Positions 35,833 to 44,429 of a stretch of DNA of 58,856 bases are shown here, piece after piece. The notes below the pieces were generated by a model. The model was not told the DNA's origin. It searched no databases and was given only the letters and a program-made list of their open reading frames with translations. The position numbers and the translations under genes are program-made. The stretch is from Luteimonas padinae (GTDB lineage: Bacteria > Pseudomonadota > Gammaproteobacteria > Xanthomonadales > Xanthomonadaceae): positions 137,807 to 196,662 of the forward strand of contig NZ_BMZT01000008.1 in the NCBI RefSeq assembly GCF_014652935.1, in the 5' to 3' direction. Numbering within the stretch: position 1 is the stretch's first letter; the number at the start of each line of letters is the position of its first letter.

Positions 35833-36419
35833 ACGATCCCCGCACCGACACGCCCATCCCCGTGCGCGAGCGCAACCGCAACCGCGGACTGCTGCTGCTG
35901 ATCGTGGCCGTGTTCTTCGGCAGCGCGATCGTGGCCGGTGCGCTGCGCTTCTCGGGCTGGCGCCCGGCCGGCATGAAGAACCACGGCGAACTGCTGCAGC
36001 CGCCCGGCGACCTGCGCCAGGTCGTGCCGCGCCTGGTCGGCGGCGGCGAGTACGCGTGGAATCCGGCCGAGCGCACCTGGCGGATCGTGGTCGCACCGCC
36101 GGCCGATTGCACCGACGCCTGCGTCGCCCTCAGCCATGACCTCGACAAGGTCTGGCGACTGTTCGGCCACAACGCCGACCACGTCAACATCCTGTGGGTC
36201 GGCGAACCGCCGGAGGGCGCGCTGCGCAACCGGGTCTGGAACGTGGTCGAGCCGGCGCCGGAGTTCAGCGCCCAGCTGCCGCGGGTGGAGGAGGGCGGCC
36301 CGCAGGGCGCGCCGGTGTATGTTGTCGATCCCAACGGCTTCGTGATCCTGCGCTATGCGCCGGGCTTCGACCCCGGCCACCTGCGCACCGACGTCGCGCG
36401 CCTGCTCAAGCTCAAGTGA
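35829..36419 (+). CDS. Sco-like membrane-anchored protein with CxxxC
   Basis: 196 residues: a basic head, one TM (about 20-41), and a periplasmic thioredoxin-like region. ADCTDACVAL places C94 and C98 in a CxxxC, the copper-binding spacing of Sco proteins, and DHVNILWVG resembles the following strand. The C-terminal VYVVDPNGFVILRYAPGFDP matches the thioredoxin-fold end. The canonical Sco His is not evident. Likely a copper or thiol assembly factor of the oxidase; overlaps surf1 and ctaA, so it is co-translated with them. Confidence 0.75.
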   Translation: MNDPRTDTPIPVRERNRNRGLLLLIVAVFFGSAIVAGALRFSGWRPAGMKNHGELLQPPGDLRQVVPRLVGGGEYAWNPAERTWRIVVAPPADCTDACVALSHDLDKVWRLFGHNADHVNILWVGEPPEGALRNRVWNVVEPAPEFSAQLPRVEEGGPQGAPVYVVDPNGFVILRYAPGFDPGHLRTDVARLLKLK

Positions 36420-37612
36420 TGACCACCGTTTCCACTCCTCGCGGCCAGTCCCCCCAGCACGGCGTCCGCCACATCCACCGCCACTTCCACCGAATCGCCT
36501 GGCTGGCCGTGGCGCTGGCGCTGGGCGTGATCGTGTTCGGCGCCTTCGTGCGGCTGTCGCACGCCGGCCTCAGCTGCCCGGACTGGCCGACCTGCTACGG
36601 GCGCGCGACCTGGCCGAAAGCGGTCGAGCACGCGGCCGATCACGCCGCCAGCGCGATTCGAACCTTCGAGGACCACAAGGCCTGGCGCGAGCAGGTGCAC
36701 CGCCACATCGCCGCGCTGCTCGGCGTGCTGGTGCTGGCGATGGCGCTCCTGGCCGCGCGCCGGCGGCGGCTGGGCATCGCCCAGGTGCTGGCGGCCGCCG
36801 GCCTGGTCGCGATCGCGATTCCCACCTACATGGCCGGCGCGCACGTCGCCGCCTCGCTGCTGGCGGTTGCCGGCGAAGCGATCCTGCTGGCCGCCGCTCT
36901 GCGCTGGCGCGGCCAGGACCTCGCGCGCGAATCCGCGCTGACGCTGGCGGTGATCATCTTCCAGGCGCTGCTCGGCATGTGGACGGTGACCTGGCTGCTG
37001 AAACCGGTGGTGGTGATGGGCCACCTGATGGGCGGCCTGCTGACGTTCTCGCTGCTGGTGTGGATGGCCTGGCGCGCGCTCGACCGGCCGATCGTGCTGG
37101 CCGACGCCGGGCGCCTGCGCCGGCTGCTGTGGGCCGCGCTGGCGGTGCTGGGCGTGCAGGTCGCGCTCGGCGGCTGGGTGAGCGCGAACTATGCCGCGCT
37201 GTCCTGCGGCGCCGGCGGCTGGTCGATGGAGAATTTCCCGCAGTGCGCGGGCCTGTGGCTGCCGCCCACGGATTTCCGCGAGGGCTTCGTGCTGTGGCGC
37301 GGCATCGGCGTGGACTACGAGGGCGGCGTGCTCGACGGCGCTGCGCGCATCGCCATCCACGTCACCCACCGCCTGGGCGCCGTGGCCGCGGCCGCGATGC
37401 TGCTGTGGGCCGCGGCGCGCATGCTGCGCACGCCGGGCCTGCGCGGCTGGGGCGTGCTGCTGGCGCTGCTCACGGTGGCCCAGGTCACGCTCGGCATCCT
37501 CAACGTCAAGCTGTCGCTGCCGCTGCCGGTGGCGGTGATGCACAACGGCGGCGCCGCGCTGCTGGTGTTCGTGATGGTGTCGCTGCTGGCGCGCCTGCGC
37601 GGGGTCGACTGA
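36419..37612 (+). CDS. ctaA: Haem A synthase (CtaA/Cox15)
   Basis: Oxidises the C8 methyl of haem O to make haem A. 397 residues, eight helices in two four-helix halves. Cysteine pairs sit in both extracytoplasmic loops: [10 protein letters not shown] early, and SCGAGG with FPQCAG in the second half. The His ligands lie in [27 protein letters not shown] and [10 protein letters not shown]. Starts ATG overlapping the previous stop (TGATG); ctaB follows one base after its stop. Confidence 0.94.
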   Translation: MTTVSTPRGQSPQHGVRHIHRHFHRIAWLAVALALGVIVFGAFVRLSHAGLSCPDWPTCYGRATWPKAVEHAADHAASAIRTFEDHKAWREQVHRHIAALLGVLVLAMALLAARRRRLGIAQVLAAAGLVAIAIPTYMAGAHVAASLLAVAGEAILLAAALRWRGQDLARESALTLAVIIFQALLGMWTVTWLLKPVVVMGHLMGGLLTFSLLVWMAWRALDRPIVLADAGRLRRLLWAALAVLGVQVALGGWVSANYAALSCGAGGWSMENFPQCAGLWLPPTDFREGFVLWRGIGVDYEGGVLDGAARIAIHVTHRLGAVAAAAMLLWAAARMLRTPGLRGWGVLLALLTVAQVTLGILNVKLSLPLPVAVMHNGGAALLVFVMVSLLARLRGVD

Positions 37613-37613
37613 G

Positions 37614-38534
37614 GTGGGCGCGCAGTTCGGCCAGTACTGGCAGCTGACCAAGCCGCGCGTGGTCGCGCTGATCGTGTTCACCGCGTTCGTGGGCATGTTC
37701 ATGGCGGTGCCCGGCCTGCCGCCGCTGCGCCAGTCGGTGTTCGGCTTCATCGGCATCTGGCTGGCCGCGGCTTCGGCGGCGGCGATCAACCACCTGATCG
37801 ACCAGCGCATCGACAAGGTGATGGTACGCACCGCCGACCGGCCGCTGGCCACGGGCGCGCTCAGGCCGGCGCAGGTGCTGGCGTTCGCAGTGTTCCTGGG
37901 CGCGCTGTCGATGGCGATCCTCGTCGCCCTGGTCAACCCGCTGACCGCGCTGCTGACCTTCGCCTCGCTGATCGGCTACGCCATCGTCTACACCGGTTTC
38001 CTCAAGCGCGCGACGCCGCAGAACATCGTCATCGGCGGTATCGCCGGCGCGGCGCCACCGCTGCTCGGCTGGGCCGCGGTGACCGGCATGCAGAACGAGT
38101 GGGACTGGGCGCACGCGCTGCTGCTGGTGCTGATCATCTTCGTATGGACGCCGCCGCACTTCTGGGCGCTGGCGATCTTCCGCCGCGAAGACTACGCCCG
38201 TGCGCTGGTGCCGATGCTGCCGGTGACGCACGGTGTGCAGTACACGCGCTGGCAGATCCTGCTCTACACCGTGCTGCTGGTGGCGGTGACCATCCTTCCC
38301 TGGGCGGTGGGCATGAGCGGCCTGTTCTACCTCGGCGGCGCGCTGGTGCTCGGCCTGGTGTTCCTGTGGAACGCCTGGAAGCTGATGGACCCGCCGGACG
38401 AGTTCTTCGCCATGCGGGTGTTCAACTACTCCGTGGTGTATCTGATGGCGCTGTTCGCCTTCCTGCTGGTCGACCACTGGCTGCTGCCGTTCCTGCAGCC
38501 TTCGCCCGTGTTCGAGCTGCAGCGGGCGCGGTAA
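37614..38534 (+). CDS. ctaB: Protoheme IX farnesyltransferase (haem O synthase)
   Basis: Attaches the farnesyl group to protohaem, the step before CtaA. 306 residues of the UbiA superfamily, nine helices. The first Asp-rich motif is [12 protein letters not shown] with RPLATG, and the second region is near the [21 protein letters not shown] loop, a CyoE/CtaB signature. GTG at 37614 follows GAG. It is the last gene of the haem A/oxidase set; a large imperfect palindrome begins ten bases after its stop. Confidence 0.95.
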   Translation: MGAQFGQYWQLTKPRVVALIVFTAFVGMFMAVPGLPPLRQSVFGFIGIWLAAASAAAINHLIDQRIDKVMVRTADRPLATGALRPAQVLAFAVFLGALSMAILVALVNPLTALLTFASLIGYAIVYTGFLKRATPQNIVIGGIAGAAPPLLGWAAVTGMQNEWDWAHALLLVLIIFVWTPPHFWALAIFRREDYARALVPMLPVTHGVQYTRWQILLYTVLLVAVTILPWAVGMSGLFYLGGALVLGLVFLWNAWKLMDPPDEFFAMRVFNYSVVYLMALFAFLLVDHWLLPFLQPSPVFELQRAR

Positions 38535-38543
38535 GAGCCTTTG

Positions 38544-38707
38544 GCCACGGATCTGCGCGGATTACGCGGATCTGGCCGAGGCCAGTGTCGACACCGCGCT
38601 CTGCACAAGTTCTTTTGTCAGATGGTCTTTCGGCGGATTGGTCCGGACACGCCCTGATCAACAATCTTGCCTCGGCCAGATCCGCGTAATCCGCGTAAAT
38701 CCGTGGC
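38544..38707. repeat. 164-bp imperfect palindrome (MITE-like)
   Basis: Left arm 38544-38582 and right arm 38669-38707 are 39-nt inverted repeats differing at two positions; they begin GCCACGGATCTGCGCGGATT and end AATCCGCGTAAATCCGTGGC. The arms contain short direct repeats of CGCGGAT. The 86-bp middle part is less GC-rich and has no gene. The structure could be a non-autonomous element or a long terminator hairpin after ctaB; no clear target duplication is visible. Confidence 0.8.
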
Positions 38708-38721
38708 AAGGAGCTTCTCCG

Positions 38722-39123
38722 TTACTTCCCAGGCCGCGCCCGTGCAGCGATGTCGGCCAAGGTAGCGGGGGTGATGTCCCACTGTTCCGGTGCGTCGTAT
38801 TCGAATTCGACGGCGAGGCGGCCGGTGGCGCGCCAGAGGCGGAGGATGCAGGCACCCCACGGCTCCTTGCCCGCCACGCGGGTGGCTTCGCGCAGGTCGT
38901 CGAAGGCGGGGCCCAGCGCGTCGGCGTCGGGCGTGGCGGCGGCGTACGCGCCGTCGGCGTCGTAGCGGAAGCCGGTCATGCGGCGGGCGATGGCACCGTC
39001 GCCGTAGCGCACGATCAGGGCATAGCCCTGCCACTCGCCGTCGGACACCGCCGGATCGGCCACCAGCAGGCGGCCGATGCGGGCGATCAGTTCATTGCGG
39101 TCCAGCGTGGGGCCTGCGTGCAT
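38722..39123 (-). CDS. YezG-like immunity/antitoxin protein
   Basis: 133 residues, no signal peptide. The alternating pattern YALIVRYGDGAIARRMTGFRYDADG, then DLREATRVAGKEPWGACILRLWRATGRLAVEFEYDAPEQWDITP, followed by a helical C-terminus, resembles the YezG/DUF600 family, immunity partners of YeeF-type nuclease toxins. It begins 16 bases after the stop of the putative nuclease, so they form a two-gene operon with toxin first, as in many polymorphic toxin loci. The gene borders the 164-bp palindrome. Assignment is by pattern recognition and context. Confidence 0.6.
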   Translation of the reverse strand: MHAGPTLDRNELIARIGRLLVADPAVSDGEWQGYALIVRYGDGAIARRMTGFRYDADGAYAAATPDADALGPAFDDLREATRVAGKEPWGACILRLWRATGRLAVEFEYDAPEQWDITPATLADIAARARPGK

Positions 39124-39139
39124 GCGGGACAGTCTGGGC

Positions 39140-40390
39140 TCAGGCGGCGGCCCTGTCGATCATGTCCGGCATCTCGCGCGAGGCGATGGCGTCGAAGGAC
39201 TGGCCGCCGCTGTTGCCGAAGGCGAGCAGCGAGGGGTCGTAGACGACGCTGCCGGTGACCGGGTCGATGACTTCGTAGTCGACATGCACTTCGTCGGGCC
39301 GCGCGGCGTCGTTGCGCACGAGGTCGATGTCGATCCGCACCTCCATGCCGGCGCCGATCCAGTCGCTCCACTCCTGCTCCATCTTGGCGTAGGCGCCCTG
39401 GTTGAAGCTCGAGAACTGCGGGAACATGTTCACTTCGCCGTGTCCCTGCGCGAAGCGGTAGGCCACCAGGTGGCCGACGTCGTCGCCGCTGCCCTTCATG
39501 TCGTTGTCGACGCGGAACTTCGACTGCGCGTTGCCTTCGATGCGGTCGGAGTCGCGGCCGCGGCTCGAGGGCTCCCAGGTCAGCACGGCCTCGGCGCCGG
39601 TGGGGCGGCCGTCGGCGTCGAGTGTCCAGGTGATGTCGTTGACTTCGCCCGAGCCGGCTTCGGTGATGGTGCCGCGCACTTCGCCCGGCTCCACGTCCTC
39701 GCTCACTGCCACGGTGCCGTCGGGCACCTGGCCGGTCAGCAGCATGCGGTTGTACTGGGCGAGGTCGGCGCCGGCCGGGTCGGACAGCATCGTGGTGTGG
39801 CGGGTGAAGTCCTCGCGCGCGAGCGCCGGGGAGCCGGGGCCGCCGTCGCGCGGGGCGTCGAACAGCTGCTCGGAGCCCGTCATCACGCGCAGGCCCTTCT
39901 TCTCGGTCATCTCCAGCGACAGGCGCAGGTCTTCGATCGAGTCGAGGCCGTTGGCCGCAGTCAGTTCGCGGAAGGCGGGCTCCAGCGCAGTGCCCGCGTA
40001 GTCGGCGCCGTGCACCTCGATGCGGGTGCGCGGCGGGATCGTCGAGGGGTCGAAGGGGTTCACCGCGGCCATCGCCGCCGGCGTCGCCTCCTCGTTGCGC
40101 AGGGTGACCTCGTAGCGCACCGGGACCTGGGTGCCGGCGCCGTCGGGGCCGCGCACGGTCATTTCGCCGCTGGCTTCGTAGTGGGTGTTCCACTGGTCGG
40201 ACCGCTCGCCGCTGGTCTCCACGCTGCGCGGGTCGAGCTCGAAGGCGACCTCGTCGGGCCTGGCATCCAGCAGCGACGGATCCAGTCCGTCGGGGCGGGC
40301 GGCCTCCGGGCCACGCAGGCAGCCGCCCGGTTCGCTCCAGGACTGCGGCGCGGGCAGGGGGGCAAGCAGGCTCTGGGCTTCGAACGACAT
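39140..40390 (-). CDS. Putative nuclease toxin with a C-terminal DNA/RNA non-specific endonuclease domain
   Basis: 416 residues, cytoplasmic by composition (no signal or TM). Residues 1 to about 270 are unrecognised, with mixed strands and Pro/Asp/Glu-rich segments. From about 280 the sequence fits the Endonuclea_NS_2/YeeF type: SKFRVDNDMKGSGDDVGHLVA with H307 as the likely catalytic histidine (DVGH for the usual DRGH), then NMFPQFSSFNQGAYAKMEQEW with N321 or N330 as the metal ligand. The YezG-like immunity gene follows. No LXG, PAAR, RHS or XVIPCD delivery domain is visible, so the export route is unknown. Confidence 0.6.
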   Translation of the reverse strand: MSFEAQSLLAPLPAPQSWSEPGGCLRGPEAARPDGLDPSLLDARPDEVAFELDPRSVETSGERSDQWNTHYEASGEMTVRGPDGAGTQVPVRYEVTLRNEEATPAAMAAVNPFDPSTIPPRTRIEVHGADYAGTALEPAFRELTAANGLDSIEDLRLSLEMTEKKGLRVMTGSEQLFDAPRDGGPGSPALAREDFTRHTTMLSDPAGADLAQYNRMLLTGQVPDGTVAVSEDVEPGEVRGTITEAGSGEVNDITWTLDADGRPTGAEAVLTWEPSSRGRDSDRIEGNAQSKFRVDNDMKGSGDDVGHLVAYRFAQGHGEVNMFPQFSSFNQGAYAKMEQEWSDWIGAGMEVRIDIDLVRNDAARPDEVHVDYEVIDPVTGSVVYDPSLLAFGNSGGQSFDAIASREMPDMIDRAAA

Positions 40391-40490
40391 GCGTCAGGCA
40401 CCGGGCTTCGGGAGCTTCCCGGACAATACGGTGCCGTACCCGGCGCCGCCATTGGGGGAAACCCCTGTCTCCGGCGTGTCATGTGGCGGA

Positions 40491-40516
40491 CGATCGCGGC
40501 TGCAGCCGCTCCTGCA
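40491..40516. repeat. Single REP unit upstream of the nuclease gene
   Basis: CGATCGCGGCTGCAGCCGCT ending CCTGCAG, a half-element in reverse orientation. A degenerate copy (GTGGCTACGGCTGCGATCGC) follows at about 40540-40559. Both lie in the 188-bp gap between dnaG and the nuclease gene, which otherwise shows nothing recognisable. Confidence 0.7.
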
Positions 40517-40578
40517 GGGTGCTGCGAGTGCCCGCGGACGTGGCTACGGCTGCGATCGCTCCAGTCCGCACACGCCGG

Positions 40579-42318
40579 TCACCTCGCCGGCCCCCCGCGC
40601 GCCTGCAGCAGCTCGCGCAGCTCGGCCTTGTCGGTGGCGTCCAGGCCTTCCTCACGCTGCTTGGCCAGCAATTCGTCGATGCGCTGCTGCAGGGTCTGGT
40701 GGTCGAGCTTGGCGATGGCGTCGAGGAATTCGCGCTGCCAGCCGGCGTCGTCGCCGGGCAGGTCGATGGCGGCCAGCTTGTGCAGTGCATCGGCTTCGGG
40801 CCGGCCCTCGAAGGCGGCCAGGATCGCTCCAGTGCCGATGTCGGGGCGCGCGCTGACGATCGCCACCAGTTCGGTCAACAGGTCGATGCCCGGCTGGCGC
40901 AGGGCCACGAAGCGGTAGGGCGGCTGCAGCTCCAGTGCCAGCTGCGGCTTCTGCAGCAGCAGGGTGATGGCGCTGCGCACCAGGCTCCGGCGCGGCGCGT
41001 TGCTGGCCGGGGCGCGGCGCACGCGCGCGGCGGGGACGTGGACGTCGGGCGGAGCGCTGCGCGCGCCGACACCGGTGAGTTCGGTCAGCCGCTGCTGCAT
41101 CAGGTCGGCGAAGGCACCGTCGGGCAGCTGCGCCAGCATCGGCTTCGCGCGCTCGGCCAGCCGCGCCTTGCCGTCGAGCGTGGCCAGGTTGATGCCGTCC
41201 TCGGCCAGGTGGTCGAACAGGAACTGCGACAGCGGCGTGGCCTGCGCCAGCCGCGCCTCGAAGCCGGGTGCGCCCTCGTTGCGGACGATGGTGTCGGGAT
41301 CCTCGCCGTCGGGCAGGAACAGGAAGAAGGCCTGGCGGCCGTCCTTCATCCGCGGCAGCACCGATTCCATCGCGCGCGCGGCGGCGCGGCGGCCGGCGGC
41401 GTCGCCGTCGAAGCAGAAGTACACGTCGGGCGCGTTGCGGAACAGCAGTTCGGCGTGGTCGGGGGTGGTCGCGGTGCCGAGCGTGGCCACCGCCTGGCTG
41501 ACGCCGTGCTGGAACAGCGCCACCACGTCCATGTAGCCCTCGACCACGACCAGCCGCGCGATCTTCTGGTTGGCCTGGCGCACCTGCCACAGGCCATAGA
41601 GCTCGCGGCCCTTGTGGAACAGCGGGGTCTCGGGCGAGTTGAGGTACTTCGGCGAGTCCTCCGCGCGCAGCACCCGGCCGCCGAACGCGATCACGCGGCC
41701 GCGGCGGTCGTGGATCGGGAACATCACCCGGTCGCGGAACTTGTCGTAGGTATGGCCGCGGTCGTTCTTCGACAGCATGCCGGTGCGCTCGAGCAGCGAC
41801 AGCCGGCGCGGATCGGTGCCCAGTGCGTCCTTGAGCGCGGAGAAGCCGCCGGGCGCGTAGCCGATGCCGAACTGTTCGCGGATGGTGGCGTCGAGTCCGC
41901 GGCGCGAAAGGTAGTCATCGGCGGCGGTGCCGGGCACCAGCGCGCCGCGGTAAAAGCGCGCGGCCTCGTCGAGCACGCCGAACATGTCGCGGGTGTCGGG
42001 ATTCTCGTTGTGCTGGCGGGTCTCGCGCGGCACCTCGATGCCGGCGCGCCTGGCCAGCTCATCGACGGCATCGAGGAATTCGAGCCGGTCGAAGTTCATC
42101 AAAAACGAGATCGCCGTGCCGTGCGCGCCGCAGCCGAAGCAGTGGTAGAACTGCTTGGTCGGCGACACCGTGAACGAGGGCGAGCGCTCGTCATGGAAGG
42201 GGCAGCGCGCCGAATACTCGCGGCCCTGGCGCTTCAAGGGCACGCGCGCGCCGATCACCTCGACGATGTCCGTCCGGGCGAGCAGGTCGTCGATGAAGGC
42301 GTCGGAGAGGCGTGCCAT
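40579..42318 (-). CDS. dnaG: DNA primase
   Basis: Makes RNA primers at the replication fork. 579 residues: the CHC2 zinc finger (CPFHDERSPSF, then CFGCG; residues about 38-63), the TOPRIM core (VVVEGYMDVVAL with the acidic motif and CFDGDAAGRRAA), and a C-terminal helicase-interaction region. ATG at 42318 (MARLSDAFIDDLL) matches family starts; an ATG at 42330 would add four residues. Downstream of rpsU, yqeY and yihY in the macromolecular-synthesis order; rpoD is not reached in this window. Confidence 0.96.
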   Translation of the reverse strand: MARLSDAFIDDLLARTDIVEVIGARVPLKRQGREYSARCPFHDERSPSFTVSPTKQFYHCFGCGAHGTAISFLMNFDRLEFLDAVDELARRAGIEVPRETRQHNENPDTRDMFGVLDEAARFYRGALVPGTAADDYLSRRGLDATIREQFGIGYAPGGFSALKDALGTDPRRLSLLERTGMLSKNDRGHTYDKFRDRVMFPIHDRRGRVIAFGGRVLRAEDSPKYLNSPETPLFHKGRELYGLWQVRQANQKIARLVVVEGYMDVVALFQHGVSQAVATLGTATTPDHAELLFRNAPDVYFCFDGDAAGRRAAARAMESVLPRMKDGRQAFFLFLPDGEDPDTIVRNEGAPGFEARLAQATPLSQFLFDHLAEDGINLATLDGKARLAERAKPMLAQLPDGAFADLMQQRLTELTGVGARSAPPDVHVPAARVRRAPASNAPRRSLVRSAITLLLQKPQLALELQPPYRFVALRQPGIDLLTELVAIVSARPDIGTGAILAAFEGRPEADALHKLAAIDLPGDDAGWQREFLDAIAKLDHQTLQQRIDELLAKQREEGLDATDKAELRELLQARGGPAR

Positions 42319-42414
42319 GGGCACCGCCATGATCGCATGCGGTACCGCCTCCCGGCCCCGCCACTGCCTCCGCCGGTGCCACTGCAACTGCCCGCTATTG
42401 CCCGCCATTGCCCT

Positions 42415-42526
42415 GTAGGAGCAGCTACAGCTGCGACCAGGGCTTGCGACCTGGGCTGCGCGGCTGGGCTGCGCAACTGGGCCAGGCTGCGTCGCTGGCC
42501 CGGGTCGTAGCTGTAGCTGCTCCTAC
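42415..42526. repeat. REP-type palindrome 6, overlapping the end of the YihY-family gene
   Basis: GTAGGAGCAGCTACAGCTGC at the left and an inverted arm GTAGCTGTAGCTGCTCCTAC at the right, about 68 bp apart. The spacer repeats GGGCTGCG and CTGGGC motifs. The right arm runs through the stop codon of the minus-strand gene at 42523. It fills most of the 204-bp gap to dnaG. Confidence 0.88.
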
Positions 42527-43431
42527 AGGGGCGTGGTGCGGTGGCGTCGTGCGGCCCGCGCCTCCAGCCGGCGGTGGATGTCGCCGAGCCGCCAGCGTTC
42601 GTCGATCACCGCGGTGATCATGGCGCCGACGAAGAACACCACGGCCGCGTAGTACAGCCAGACCAGCACCACCACCAGGGTGCCCGCCGAGCCGTAGGCG
42701 CTGCCCGGCGCGGCCTGGGAGATGTACAGGCCGATGCCCCAGCGGCCGACGACGAACAGCAGCGCGGTGAGCACGCCGCCGAGTAAGGCCTGCTGCCAGC
42801 GCACGCGCCGGTCGGGCAGGTAGTGGTACATCAGCGCGAACGCCAGCGCGTACAGCGCCAGCGACGTCAGGTTGCCGAGCACTGGCAGGGTGGGTGAGCC
42901 GGCGAAGGCGATCTCCAGCGCCGTGGTCAGCGCCGCCGACACCAGCAGCAGGAAGCCCAGCGCCAGCACCACGCCGAAGGAGAACACGCGCTTGCGCAGC
43001 CAGGCGCTCAGCCCGCCGCGGACCTTGTCGCCGGAAGTATGGAAGACCAGGTTAAGCGTGCCCTGCAGGCGCGCGAACACCGCGGTGGCGCCGAAGATCA
43101 GCAGCGCCGTGCTCCACAGCCCGGCCAGCGAGCCGACGTCGGGTTCGGCGTTGGCGTTCTGCAGCACCGTGCTGGCCACTTCGCCCGCGCCGGATCCGGC
43201 GATCGACCGGACCTGCTCCAGCAGCGCGTCCTGCGCCGCGGGATACAGCGACGCGGTCAGCCACAGCAGCAGAACCAGCAGCGGCGCCAGCGACAGCAGC
43301 GCGAAGAAAGTGAGCGAGGCGGCGTGGGTGAGGATGTCGACTTCGACGAAGCGCTGCGCGATGGCGTAGGGCAGCGACTGCTGCAGGCGTTCGAAGCTGG
43401 CCTTGAGGCGACCGGTGATGAATTCAGCCAT
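42523..43431 (-). CDS. YihY/UPF0761 family membrane protein
   Basis: 302 residues with about six TM helices in the YihY/ribonuclease-BN-like family; typical segments are HAASLTFFALLSLAPLLVLLLW, FARLQGTLNLVF and YYAAVVFFVGAMITAV. The old RNase BN label is not supported for this family and function is unknown. Its stop codon TAG (42523-42525) is supplied by the REP palindrome, so the C-terminus RRHRTTPL was probably fixed by that insertion. Starts ATG 43431 after yqeY (68 bp gap). Confidence 0.88.
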   Translation of the reverse strand: MAEFITGRLKASFERLQQSLPYAIAQRFVEVDILTHAASLTFFALLSLAPLLVLLLWLTASLYPAAQDALLEQVRSIAGSGAGEVASTVLQNANAEPDVGSLAGLWSTALLIFGATAVFARLQGTLNLVFHTSGDKVRGGLSAWLRKRVFSFGVVLALGFLLLVSAALTTALEIAFAGSPTLPVLGNLTSLALYALAFALMYHYLPDRRVRWQQALLGGVLTALLFVVGRWGIGLYISQAAPGSAYGSAGTLVVVLVWLYYAAVVFFVGAMITAVIDERWRLGDIHRRLEARAARRHRTTPL

Positions 43432-43499
43432 GCGCCGGAGGATGCGGACCGCCCCGTGCACGCCACGTGGCGGCGCAGCGCCGGGGACGGGTTGGCTGT

Positions 43500-43946
43500 T
43501 CAGCCGGCCAGCGACTTCTTCAGCAGCGCCGAGACCTGGCCCATGTCGGCCTGGCCGGCGAGCTTCGGCTTCAGCACGCCCATGACCTTGCCCATGTCGG
43601 CCGGGCCGGCGGCGCCGGTCTCGGCGATGGCGGCGTCGATCGCGGCCTGGACCTCGGCCTCGCCCAGCTTCTCGGGCAGGTAGCGCTGGATCACCTCGAT
43701 CTCGGCGCGCTCGATCGCGGCCAGGTCCTCGCGCGCGGCGGCCTCGAACTGGCTGACCGAGTCCTTGCGCTGCTTGACCATCTTCTCCATGACCGCCAGC
43801 ACCTGGGCGTCGTCGAGCTCGACGCGCTCGTCGACCTCGCGCTGCTTGATCGCCGCCTGCACCAGGCGGATCACGCCCAGGCTGGCCTTGTCGCCGCCCT
43901 TCATGGCGGCCTTCATGTCGTCGGTGAGGCGCTGCTTGAGGCTCAT
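43500..43946 (-). CDS. GatB/YqeY domain protein
   Basis: 148 residues, a YqeY homologue: MSLKQRLTDDMKAAMKGGDKASLGVIRLVQAAIKQ at the start, and the C-terminal GatB-like helical tail with DMGKVMGVLKPKLAGQADMGQVSALLKK. Its location between rpsU and dnaG is conserved widely. The GatB-like domain suggests tRNA interaction, but the family function is unproven. A terminator-like hairpin separates it from rpsU. Confidence 0.93.
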   Translation of the reverse strand: MSLKQRLTDDMKAAMKGGDKASLGVIRLVQAAIKQREVDERVELDDAQVLAVMEKMVKQRKDSVSQFEAAAREDLAAIERAEIEVIQRYLPEKLGEAEVQAAIDAAIAETGAAGPADMGKVMGVLKPKLAGQADMGQVSALLKKSLAG

Positions 43947-43974
43947 CGTGGATGCTCCGGGTTGCGTGAACACG

Positions 43975-44005
43975 AAAAGCCGGCGACGCTCGCGCGTGCC
44001 GGCTT
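43975..44005 (-). terminator. Terminator-like hairpin after rpsU
   Basis: On the minus strand, AAGCCGGC and GCCGGCTTTT form an 8-bp stem with a 13-nt loop followed by TTTTC, 48 bases past the rpsU stop. It may partly end rpsU transcripts so that S21 is made in excess over yqeY and dnaG, as in other macromolecular-synthesis operons. Confidence 0.7.
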
Positions 44006-44052
44006 CAGGGTGCGACCTCGACCGCGGCGCCCGGGGGCGCCGGCAGGCCGGA

Positions 44053-44268
44053 TCAGTACATGCGCTGGCGCTTGGTGACGTCGCGCGAGGTGCGACGGGC
44101 CTGGCGCTTCACCGCCGCGGCGGCCTTGCGCTTGCGCTCCTGCGTCGGCTTCTCGTAGAACTCGCGCTTGCGGGTCTCGGCGAGGACGCCGGCCTTTTCG
44201 CAGGTGCGCTTGAAGCGGCGGAGGGCAAACTCGAAGGGCTCGTTTTCGCGGACTTTGACGCTGGGCAT
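44053..44268 (-). CDS. rpsU: 30S ribosomal protein S21
   Basis: 71-residue basic protein of the small subunit, near the mRNA 3' end binding region. Canonical start [28 protein letters not shown], and the C-terminal basic tail ending KRQRMY. Full family length. First gene of the rpsU-yqeY-yihY-dnaG run, with its own promoter (44319-44347) and a leader containing a GC hairpin at 44293-44311. Confidence 0.97.
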   Translation of the reverse strand: MPSVKVRENEPFEFALRRFKRTCEKAGVLAETRKREFYEKPTQERKRKAAAAVKRQARRTSRDVTKRQRMY

Positions 44269-44318
44269 TGGGAATCTCTGGTGTCGGAGTGCGCCGGTTT
44301 CCTGCCGGCGAGCCGCGT

Positions 44319-44347
44319 ATGATAGCCCCTGTCCCCGGCCCGCGCAA
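44319..44347 (-). promoter_or_regulatory. sigma70-type promoter for rpsU
   Basis: On the minus strand TTGCGC (44347-44342) and TATCAT (44324-44319) are separated by exactly 17 bp. The leader to the ATG is about 45 nt and contains a hairpin (CGCCGGCAGG and its partner CCGGCG, 44293-44311) that might regulate translation. Confidence 0.7.
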
Positions 44348-44367
44348 ATGGGCCTGGGCGCCCGCTG

Positions 44368-44392
44368 CTGCAGGAGCAGCTACAGCTGCGAC
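44368..44392. repeat. Single REP unit in the tsaD upstream region
   Basis: GCTGCAGGAGCAGCTACAGC continuing TGCGAC, one forward half-element without an inverted partner. It lies just upstream of the rpsU promoter and 38 bases before the tsaD start, so it may be part of the tsaD leader. Confidence 0.75.
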
Positions 44393-44429
44393 CCCCGCAC
44401 CCCGACCCCGCACACCCTATCAGGCCCCT

